DNA of 5,784 bases from an uncultured Lachnospiraceae bacterium (GTDB taxonomy: Bacteria > Bacillota > Clostridia > Lachnospirales > Lachnospiraceae): positions 2,360-8,143 of the forward strand of contig CAJUIO010000136.1 in assembly GCA_910586025.1 (NCBI GenBank), read 5' to 3'. Positions within the stretch are counted from its first letter, which is position 1. Each line of letters opens with the position of its first letter. The notes under the pieces are model-generated. The model was not told the DNA's origin, made no database searches, and saw only the letters and a program-made list of their open reading frames with translations. Both the position numbers and the translations under genes were made by a program. Below are positions 1 to 5,286 of this stretch, piece by piece.

Positions 1-63
1 ACCTGCCGGCGTATCCAACGGAATCAATCTGTCTCTTATGTCATTCAGGGAAAATTATGTGTG

Positions 64-92
64 TGGAAAAGGACACAGAGATATGATATGAT
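64..92 (+). promoter_or_regulatory. Putative extended -10 promoter of the two-component/ABC operon
   Basis: A TGGAAA box at 64-69 (4 of 6 matches to the -35 consensus) is separated by exactly 17 bases from TATGAT at 87-92 (5 of 6 matches to the -10 consensus). TGA stands immediately before the -10 box, giving the TGN of an extended -10 element. Transcription would begin near 98-100, leaving a leader of about 73 bases before the regulator start. The same layout, with the same -35 hexamer, occurs before the acetyltransferase gene. This is a reading by eye, and promoter-like matches are common in AT-rich DNA. Confidence 0.4.
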
Positions 93-173
93 TTTCACGA
101 AGAAATGCGGAAGCTTACGATTATGATAGATGAGATGCCGCCGCAGCAGGGCGGAGCAAAGGAATTTGAGTAA
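87..173 (+). other. Short open frame ending at the regulator start (leader peptide or gene tail)
   Basis: After a TGA at 84-86 this frame stays open to a TAA at 171-173, which overlaps the regulator start codon as TAATG. Possible starts are ATG at 105 (22 codons, beginning MRKLTIMIDEMPP) and ATG at 123 (16 codons, with a weak GGAAG at 109-113). The peptide reads like protein and the stop/start overlap is typical of translational coupling, so it could be a leader peptide or the tail of a decayed upstream gene. The other two forward frames of 1-120 are also partly open, but I recognise no protein in them. Nothing in 1-172 is a confident gene. Confidence 0.22.
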
Positions 174-864
174 TGAAGCAGAAAATACTGATTATAGACG
201 ATGATGCGGATTTATGCAGGCTGCTGAGAAACAATCTCAGTCAGGAAGGGTATGATGTCTGCGTATGTCATGACGGGATTACCGGACTGAGGGAATTTGA
301 GGATTCAGATTATCAGCTTGTGATACTGGATATAATGCTTCCTCTGAAAAACGGATACGAGGTACTGGAAAGAATCAGAGAAAAGAGTGTTGTCCCTGTT
401 TTGATGCTGACAGCAAGAGACAGTGAAGGCGACAAGGTATCCGGACTGAGGATGGGAGCGGATGATTATCTGACAAAACCCTTTTCCGGAAGTGAATTCC
501 TTGCCAGGGTATCCTCCCTTTTGAGAAGATATACTGTATTCAATACGGCGGATATTTCAAAGAAATGTGTTACTGCCGGCAGATTGATCAATCCGGGCAC
601 AGGGTGTGTAAGGACGGCGTGCCGCTTGATCTGACGGCGAAGGAGTTTGATCTGCTTGTGTTTTTTGCGCAAAATCCGGGAAGGGTCTTTACCAAAAAGC
701 AGATTTATCGTGCGGTCTGGCAGGACGAATATTCCTTTGATGACAATAATATCATGGTTCATATCCGAAGACTGAGAAAGAAGATTGAGGATAATCCCGA
801 AAATCCCAAATTTATTCTGACCGTATGGGGAGTAGGATACAAATTTGACGGTGAAACGAAATGA
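173..864 (+). pseudogene. OmpR/PhoB-family response regulator, frameshifted between receiver and DNA-binding domains
   Basis: An ancestral protein of about 230 residues, normal for the family, is split over two frames. The first frame, from ATG 173 (AAAGGA at 158-163, 9 bases upstream), encodes a complete receiver: acidic pocket D9/D10, phospho-acceptor D53 in VILDIMLP, switch residue T80 and K102 in LTKPF. It ends out of frame at 634 with a nonsense tail. The second frame is open from 496. It carries the winged helix from about 583 to 864, starting at IDQSGHRVCKDG, then LTAKEFDLL, the recognition helix around NNIMVHIRRLRKKIE and the final wing GVGYKF. A net -1 shift (loss of one base, or of four) in the linker at about 533-585 explains the break. 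ATG 565 could start the second half alone, but its ribosome site is weak. The TGA overlaps the kinase start as ATGA, so this was the partner of that kinase. A sequencing error is a real alternative. Confidence 0.85.
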
Positions 865-1766
865 TTGTCTTTTGCGTTATTTTAATATTTGTCTGTACAG
901 GAGAGCTCTTTTATATCCTTCATATCCGGAAGCAGCTGGGAGAATGGCTCGGATTTTTAAAAAACCTGAATAAGGCGCCGGAGCGGAAATCGTTTGTAAA
1001 GGGCAATGGCATTCTTGCGGATATCAATTTTGAGTTAAACCGTATTTTGGAGGAAAGCCGCAGACAATTTGTGAAATTGCAGAGGGCGGAGCGGGCGAAT
1101 CAGCAGTTATTGACAGATTTATCACATGATGTGAGAACCCCGCTTGCCTCCCTGACCGGGTATCTGGAGTCCCTGGATTCTTGCAATGCGCCGGAGCAGG
1201 AGGAATATATTCATGTGGCTTACAGAAAGGCTCTGGATCTGCAGGAGCTTGTTGATCTGCTTTTTCAATGGTTCAAGCTGACCTCGGATGAGCCAAGATA
1301 TCAGATGAGGGATTATGATATCAATGAACTGACAAGAGAAGTCATAATTGAGCAGATTCCAATACTGGAAAAGAGGCAGGTTTCGCTTTCGGCGGATATT
1401 CCGGATGACGAGTGGCTTGTGCGGGCGGACAAAACGGCCTATGCAAGGATTATAAACAATCTTTTGAGTAACGCCATGAAGCATGGGAAATGCTCCCTGA
1501 TAGAGCTTGCGGTCAGAAGACGGGAAGAGGAGATTTTGGTTTTTGTGTCAAATGACGGAGCCTCCATTCCCGAAAAGGAGCTTCCTTTTATCTTTGACCG
1601 TCTGTATAAATGCGATTCGGCCCGCAGTGAGAGCGGCAGCGGGTTAGGACTGGCCATTGTCAGGGAGCTTGCGGAGGCTATGTCCGGGAAAATCACTGCG
1701 GAAAGCGTTCCGGGAGGAAAAACCACATTCTGCCTGATATTGCCTTTCCCTGTAAGGAAAATGTAA
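861..1766 (+). CDS. Sensor histidine kinase with a single N-terminal membrane segment
   Basis: This is a HisKA/HATPase_c membrane kinase that would phosphorylate the regulator encoded just upstream. Residues 2-20 form one hydrophobic segment, followed by a cytoplasmic, probably coiled-coil stretch (about 52-82) with no room for an extracellular sensor domain. The H box LSHDVRTPLASL has phospho-acceptor H89. The N box includes N199, N200, N204 and H208. The G1 motif is NDG at 231-233, the F box FIFDRLY at 243-249, and the G2 motif GSGLGL at 259-264, so all catalytic motifs are intact. At 301 residues it is short for the class and resembles small kinases paired with BcrAB- or LanFEG-type exporters, which detect their signal in the membrane or through the transporter. 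Its ATG overlaps the regulator stop as ATGA and it lacks a clear ribosome site, which points to coupled translation. The signal cannot be read from sequence. With the regulator broken, its output may be lost. Confidence 0.92.
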   Translation: MIVFCVILIFVCTGELFYILHIRKQLGEWLGFLKNLNKAPERKSFVKGNGILADINFELNRILEESRRQFVKLQRAERANQQLLTDLSHDVRTPLASLTGYLESLDSCNAPEQEEYIHVAYRKALDLQELVDLLFQWFKLTSDEPRYQMRDYDINELTREVIIEQIPILEKRQVSLSADIPDDEWLVRADKTAYARIINNLLSNAMKHGKCSLIELAVRRREEEILVFVSNDGASIPEKELPFIFDRLYKCDSARSESGSGLGLAIVRELAEAMSGKITAESVPGGKTTFCLILPFPVRKM

Positions 1767-1798
1767 GATTTGATAAAGGGTGATGTCAGGACTTCCTG
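1751..1798 (+). promoter_or_regulatory. Possible response-regulator binding repeats before the ABC genes
   Basis: TGTAAG occurs at 1751-1756 and again at 1762-1767, 11 bases apart. It is followed by TGAT at 1771 and 1781, 10 bases apart, and by a small inverted repeat CAGGA/TCCTG (1787-1791 and 1794-1798). OmpR/PhoB regulators bind direct half-sites spaced about one helical turn, and this is the only gap in the operon (62 bases), directly before the transporter. A TAGAAT at 1800-1805 could be a -10 box, but there is no well-spaced -35. The first repeats overlap the end of the kinase gene. The match is suggestive only. Confidence 0.18.
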
Positions 1799-1828
1799 GT
1801 AGAATAAGAGACAGGAGGTGATTAACAG

Positions 1829-2752
1829 ATGAAGGAGTACGTGATAAGGACGGAGAATCTGACAAAGGAATATGGCGGACAGACCGCGGTGGACAGGATA
1901 AACCTTCATGTGCCAAGAGGAAAAATCTATGCTCTTCTTGGAAGAAACGGCGCGGGAAAAACAACCACAATGAAGATGCTGCTGAATCTTGTCCGGCCCT
2001 CGGGCGGCAGTCTCTCCCTTTTTGGCGAAAAGGATTCCGGCTTTAGCAAAAGCAGCTGCCACCGTATCGGTTCCATGATCGAAGCCCCCGCCTTTTATGA
2101 GAATCTGACGGCAGGGGAGAATCTGGAAATTCTGGCGAGGCTGCGCGGAAGGCATCGCAGGGATACCATAGAGCATGCTCTTTTGGCAGTCAATCTGGAT
2201 CAGGAAAAGAAGAAGCTGTTTCGTGAATTCTCCCTTGGGATGAAACAGCGCCTTGGGCTGGCCGCAGCCATTATGCATGAACCCGAGCTGCTAATTCTGG
2301 ACGAGCCCATGAACGCTCTTGACCCTGTGGGAATACAGGAAATCAGAAAATATTTACTGCGATTATGCAGGGAGAAGGGTACCACCATATTTATTTCCAG
2401 CCATGTGTTAAATGAGATTGAACAGCTGGCGGATGTGGTCGGCGTAATGGACAAGGGAAAGCTGCTGGAAGAGACAAGTCTGCAGGAATTGTACAGACAC
2501 AGCCGCAGGTACGTGGAGTTTCAAGTGTCTGATGTGAACAGGGCGGCCTTGCTGCTGGAGCGAGCATTCCAGATTTCGGACTATGCAATTATCGGAAAAA
2601 ATCTGCTTCGGCTGTATGAAAAGATTGACAGCAGAGCGGTAATAAACAGCGGATTGGTAAAAGACGGGGTTATGGTTTCCGGTGTAAAGGTTGATTCGGG
2701 AAAACTGGAGGATTACTTTAACGAGTTAGTGGGAGGTGACGGGAGTGGCTGA
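1829..2752 (+). CDS. ABC transporter ATPase, BcrA/LanF-like, probable peptide-antibiotic export or immunity
   Basis: This is the nucleotide-binding subunit of an ABC-2 exporter; it hydrolyses ATP on the cytoplasmic face to drive the permease encoded next. Motifs in order: Walker A GRNGAGKTT (38-46), signature FSLGMKQRLG (134-143), Walker B LLILDEP (154-160), D-loop NALD (162-165) and switch H192. In the Q-loop position the sequence reads IGSMIEAPAFYENLT, with E85 instead of glutamine. This E-loop is known from LanF proteins of lantibiotic immunity such as NukF and is shared by BcrA-like relatives. Residues 225-307 are a C-terminal extension usual for this group. The start is secure, with a near-perfect AGGAGGTGAT at 1813-1822, six bases before ATG. 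The gene overlaps the permease. Substrates of relatives are bacitracin and lantibiotics; the substrate here is inferred only by family. Confidence 0.93.
   Translation: MKEYVIRTENLTKEYGGQTAVDRINLHVPRGKIYALLGRNGAGKTTTMKMLLNLVRPSGGSLSLFGEKDSGFSKSSCHRIGSMIEAPAFYENLTAGENLEILARLRGRHRRDTIEHALLAVNLDQEKKKLFREFSLGMKQRLGLAAAIMHEPELLILDEPMNALDPVGIQEIRKYLLRLCREKGTTIFISSHVLNEIEQLADVVGVMDKGKLLEETSLQELYRHSRRYVEFQVSDVNRAALLLERAFQISDYAIIGKNLLRLYEKIDSRAVINSGLVKDGVMVSGVKVDSGKLEDYFNELVGGDGSG
2732..2739 (+). promoter_or_regulatory. Ribosome binding site that fixes the permease start
   Basis: GGAGGTGA lies inside the last codons of the ATPase gene. It ends five bases before GTG 2745 and overlaps the alternative GTG at 2736, so initiation at 2736 is not plausible and 2745 is preferred. 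Confidence 0.65.
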
Positions 2753-3494
2753 TATTTTATATTGTGAATGGATAAAATGCAAACGTTCAAAAATGATATT
2801 AATCGGTGTTTTGGGTTCGTTTATCGTTCCGTTTTTAGTGACTGTAAATGATATCAGGATCAGTTTCACAAATCCGGCTGCCTCTCTGAGCCTTGGCGGG
2901 ATCTACGAGGATACCATTATGTTTATTATGTTATTGTTCGGCCCTCTTGTGATGGCGGTTGTGGCTGCCGATCTGATCAGCAGGGAATATACGGAAAAGA
3001 CCTTGAAGACAATCTTTGCGGTTCCCATAGGGCGCAGCCAGTTCCTTGCGGGAAAATTTATCATACTCTTTCTTCTTGTGCTTCTTTTCATGGCGCTTTC
3101 CTGGCTGGATATTGTGGTGATTTCTCTGGTCTGCAGCCTTTTTCTGGATGTCTCGCAGATAAATCCGTTATCTGTTGTCTGGATTCTCATACAGATGATA
3201 AAGGGAGGCTGCCTGCTGTTTGTGACACTCACGCCCTTCGTATATCTTGCCCTGCGCACAAGGGGAACTCTCATCCCTTTTATAGTCATAGCTGCAGTCA
3301 GCCTGCTGAACGTAGTGCTGTCAGGCTCACCCATAGCGGAATTCTATCCCTGGACCTCATCCTACCTGCTTCTGACCGGCAGACTGTCACAGGCGGCCGG
3401 AACGGATCTGCCGGGGAAGCTGATTATTTTCTCCATGGGGATATTCGGCATATGCGCCAGTTTTTTCAGATTCCAAAAGGAAGATCTTGTATGA
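2745..3494 (+). CDS. ABC-2 family permease, BcrB/LanE-like
   Basis: This is the membrane subunit for the ATPase encoded immediately upstream. From GTG 2745 it has 249 residues and six hydrophobic segments at about 17-33, 57-75, 104-132, 144-170, 175-193 and 225-241. Between segments 2 and 3 lies the cytoplasmic motif SREYTEKTLKTIFAVPIGRSQF (79-100), a usual ABC-2 permease signature that probably contacts the ATPase. The N-terminus (EWIKCKRSK) is positively charged before segment 1, as expected for a cytoplasmic start. The gene overlaps the ATPase gene by eight bases, so the two subunits should be made together. GTG 2736 would add three residues but clashes with the ribosome site. Only one permease is present, so the exporter may work as a homodimeric BcrAB-type pump. 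A second permease, as in LanFEG, may have been lost, since the next gene is unrelated and has its own promoter. Confidence 0.88.
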   Translation: MADILYCEWIKCKRSKMILIGVLGSFIVPFLVTVNDIRISFTNPAASLSLGGIYEDTIMFIMLLFGPLVMAVVAADLISREYTEKTLKTIFAVPIGRSQFLAGKFIILFLLVLLFMALSWLDIVVISLVCSLFLDVSQINPLSVVWILIQMIKGGCLLFVTLTPFVYLALRTRGTLIPFIVIAAVSLLNVVLSGSPIAEFYPWTSSYLLLTGRLSQAAGTDLPGKLIIFSMGIFGICASFFRFQKEDLV

Positions 3495-3510
3495 GGGGCG
3501 GACATTACAG

Positions 3511-3539
3511 TGGAAAAAGAAATTCGGGCATGGTATAAT
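3511..3539 (+). promoter_or_regulatory. Extended -10 promoter of the acetyltransferase-hydrolase pair
   Basis: A perfect TATAAT at 3534-3539 is preceded by TGG (the TGN of an extended -10) and lies exactly 17 bases after TGGAAA at 3511-3516 (4 of 6 matches to the -35 consensus). Transcription would start near 3545-3547. That makes an ATG at 3545 nearly leaderless and favours the downstream starts, which have a ribosome site. No hairpin terminator separates this promoter from the permease gene, so some read-through from the upstream operon is possible. Confidence 0.6.
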
Positions 3540-3577
3540 TTTTTATGCAAAGTGACATATTTCAATTTGAGGAAGGA

Positions 3578-4117
3578 ATGTTGAGAGTGATACATACAGA
3601 GAAAATAAATATTGCACCGTTTGAAATGAAATATCTGTTGGATTATTATCACGGATTCAATCATGAAATAACAAAATTCCAGTGGCCAGATCCGTTTGAG
3701 AATAGCGATGATGCCAAAAACATGCTATCGGAATTCCTGGATGAAATGGAGAGGGAAGAAACACTATTATTCTCTATCCTTTCAAAGAATGATAAGTTTC
3801 TGGGAAGTGTCGAGGTTCATGGACTTGCCGGAGAGTGCCCGGAATTGGGCGTGTGGATAATTGAATCGGAGCAGAACAAAGGCTATGCATACACAGCTTT
3901 GAGAGAAGTCCTTAATTATGTCAGCGCAAAATATGGAAAAGAATCTTTCTTCTACGAAGCGGATATCCGCAATATATCCAGCACGAAGCTGTTACACAAA
4001 TTTAGGAATCAATATGAAATTATGGAACGGGGATTTGAGAAAATAACTACAGATTCCGGAAAGATGCTGAAATTGCAGGGGTATATTCTCAAAGCAAAGA
4101 ATGAAGCAAAAAATTAA
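3578..4117 (+). CDS. GNAT-family N-acetyltransferase (RimJ/RimL-like)
   Basis: It is predicted to transfer acetyl from acetyl-CoA to an amine in the cytoplasm; the substrate is unknown. Numbered from ATG 3578 (179 residues), VIHTEKINIAPFE (4-16) matches the usual family opening (I-x-T-E-R-L-x-L-R-P-F). The strand ELGVWI (89-94) leads into the CoA pyrophosphate loop QNKGYA (99-104, family pattern Q/R-x-x-G-x-G/A). NISSTKLLHKF (132-142) is the usual N-x-x-S-x-x-L-x-x-K motif. Start: ATG 3545 has no ribosome site and sits on the predicted transcription start. ATG 3578 has GAGG at 3569-3572, and GTG 3587 is also well placed behind GGAAGG (3571-3576) and would start at VIHTEK. The last 17 bases overlap the hydrolase gene. 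The gene is visibly more AT-rich than the operon to its left, which may mean separate origin. Ribosomal-protein, polyamine or antibiotic acetylation are all possible. Confidence 0.85.
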   Translation: MLRVIHTEKINIAPFEMKYLLDYYHGFNHEITKFQWPDPFENSDDAKNMLSEFLDEMEREETLLFSILSKNDKFLGSVEVHGLAGECPELGVWIIESEQNKGYAYTALREVLNYVSAKYGKESFFYEADIRNISSTKLLHKFRNQYEIMERGFEKITTDSGKMLKLQGYILKAKNEAKN

Positions 4118-4964
4118 AATCTCTGCTAGTTCAAATAAAATGCAATGGTTGTACTCACAGGATTGGGAGTATTATGATTATGGAGATTGTAAACGGCACT
4201 TGCAGATTATCTTCCCATACAAGCCTCAAATGCGAAAGGACGATAAGTATCCGCTCATCTTGTTTATCCCCGGTTCTGCTTGGCATAAACAGGAAATGTA
4301 CAATGATATTCCGCAGTATTCACTTCTTGCTGAAAGAGGATTTGTGTTTGCCGCAATGGAGTATCGGGAGTCCGATCTTGCGGTTTTTCCGGCTCAGATT
4401 GAAGATGTATATAATGCCTTGAAATTCATTCCAAGTATTGCTGATAATTTTCATATTGATACAACCAGGATTTTCCTTATGGGAAATTCTTCCGGTGGAC
4501 ATATTGCTATGATGTCAGTCCTTTTTAACGCACATGGGTTATGCAATGCATTACCGAAAATCTCTGGCGTTATTTGTGAAAGCGGTTCAACGGATTTGCT
4601 GATATGTACAAAAGAAAATCTTCCATCGTGGATGAAAATTCGTCCATCTGCCGTACTGCTTGGCGTTGATAAGATCGAGGGTCATGAAGAGCTTGCAAAA
4701 AGGGCATCTTGCGCTATGTATATTTCGGAGAATATTGAGCTTCCGCCGATATTACTTATACACAGTGAATATGACCCGATTGTTTCCGTGGAAAATAGCA
4801 GAACATTATATGAAAGGCTTGTCGCTTCCCGGCATAATGTTTTTTACTATGAACTTGAAGAAAATGATGCTCATGGAGGAGCGGTCTTTTATGATAGTGA
4901 AATATTGGACATTATTCAGGAATTTTGCAGGAAGTATGGGAAGAATTCGGGAGGAAGGAAGTAA
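4101..4964 (+). CDS. Alpha/beta-hydrolase (esterase/lipase-like)
   Basis: A cytoplasmic carboxylester hydrolase is predicted; there is no signal peptide or membrane segment. Numbered from ATG 4101 (287 residues), the strand LILFIPGSAW (52-61) carries the oxyanion-hole region in the place of HGG in the hormone-sensitive-lipase group. MEYRESDLAVFPAQIEDV (86-103) is the usual segment before the nucleophile. The elbow GNSSGG (128-133) contains nucleophile S130, the acid is D225 in HSEYDP (221-226), and the base is H258 in DAHGG (256-260), so the triad is complete. The closest recognised type is the BD-FAE/acetyl-xylan-esterase-like hydrolases, but the substrate is not known. The start overlaps the acetyltransferase gene by 17 bases and has no good ribosome site, so translation is probably coupled. 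ATG 4140 is an alternative without a ribosome site. The pairing suggests linked acyl-group chemistry, which is inference. Confidence 0.88.
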   Translation: MKQKIKISASSNKMQWLYSQDWEYYDYGDCKRHLQIIFPYKPQMRKDDKYPLILFIPGSAWHKQEMYNDIPQYSLLAERGFVFAAMEYRESDLAVFPAQIEDVYNALKFIPSIADNFHIDTTRIFLMGNSSGGHIAMMSVLFNAHGLCNALPKISGVICESGSTDLLICTKENLPSWMKIRPSAVLLGVDKIEGHEELAKRASCAMYISENIELPPILLIHSEYDPIVSVENSRTLYERLVASRHNVFYYELEENDAHGGAVFYDSEILDIIQEFCRKYGKNSGGRK

Positions 4965-5037
4965 ACGCAGGTGAATTTTTACAGTCAGTGGAAGCGTATT
5001 GCATGTTTCACTTGGAGAAGGAACATAACGGAATAAG

Positions 5038-5071
5038 GGGAAAGCATCGGCCAATGAGATGATGCTTTCCC
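5038..5071. terminator. Perfect 11-bp hairpin in the convergent gap, possible two-way terminator
   Basis: GGGAAAGCATC at 5038-5048 pairs without mismatch with GATGCTTTCCC at 5061-5071, around a 12-base loop. It lies 74 bases after the hydrolase stop and 32 bases beyond the minus-strand remnant stop, where a shared terminator is expected. Neither side has a real T-run: CTCAATG follows on the plus strand and only a loose CTTATTCCGTTATG on the minus strand. Termination would be weak, or the hairpin serves another purpose such as mRNA end protection. Confidence 0.4.
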
Positions 5072-5103
5072 TCAATGTTAAAATGTCTATAAAATAAGAT
5101 TTT

Positions 5104-5286
5104 TTAGTTTTTGCACTTATCAAACTCCGGATTAAAAGCATAGAAGTTCTTGGAATCCAGCTTATCCTGGACGATGCGCAGGGCTTCACCGAAACGGGGA
5201 GATTGAAGTGAAAATATCTCATAAAATGTTTCCCTCAAAATACTGTCAATGTTACCGTCTGCAACTTTTCCAATCCTCTGCCATAT
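5104..5286 (-). pseudogene. C-terminal remnant of an unrecognised protein, no start codon
   Basis: Read on the minus strand, this frame is open for about 60 codons from just after a TAG at 5289-5287 to a TAA at 5106-5104 and has no usable start. The translation is convincingly protein-like: it opens IWQRIGKVADGNIDSIL, contains RETFYEIFSLQSPRFG and EALRIVQDKLDSKNF, and ends YAFNPEFDKCKN. Sense-like residue balance over 60 codons argues against a chance frame. It overlaps the last 35 bases of the amidotransferase-like gene in another frame, so it looks like a foreign gene tail joined there by deletion or insertion. The alternative is a frameshift near 5262-5285 that once made it an extension of that protein; the family usually ends at about that point, so I prefer the remnant. 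I do not recognise the parent family. Confidence 0.5.

Noticed and set aside
1..172. 3' end of an upstream protein gene entering from the left edge
   Set aside because: All three forward frames contain stops before the regulator (84-86, 89-91 and 124-126), and no frame gives a recognisable tail. It could only be a decayed remnant.
559..565. A_AAG_AAA run in the regulator linker as a programmed -1 frameshift site
   Set aside because: It is not a proper X_XXY_YYZ slippery heptamer, and I see no stimulatory stem-loop or upstream Shine-Dalgarno spaced for it. A simple indel is more likely.
1439..2278. Long minus-strand open frame (279 codons) opposite the kinase and ATPase genes
   Set aside because: It spans two genes with all their catalytic motifs on the other strand, has no ribosome site or recognisable domain, and is explained by codon bias of the plus-strand genes.
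4913..5062. Plus-strand frame with a protein-like reading (GEFLQSVEAYCMFHLEKEHN) running past the hydrolase stop
   Set aside because: Its first half lies inside the hydrolase gene in another frame, its end runs into the hairpin, it has no start with a ribosome site, and I recognise no family. It may be a gene remnant, but chance is not excluded.
5038..5105. Hairpin at 5038-5071 with the T-run at 5100-5105 as a standard intrinsic terminator for the hydrolase unit
   Set aside because: The T-run is 28 bases downstream of the stem, too far for intrinsic termination. It is kept only as a possible weak terminator.
4806..5222. Minus-strand open frame of 138 codons opposite the end of the hydrolase gene
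   Set aside because: It is antisense to a well-supported enzyme and overlaps the better remnant frame at 5104-5286. Its residue make-up (Ser, Ile and Pro rich, no motif) fits a shadow frame.
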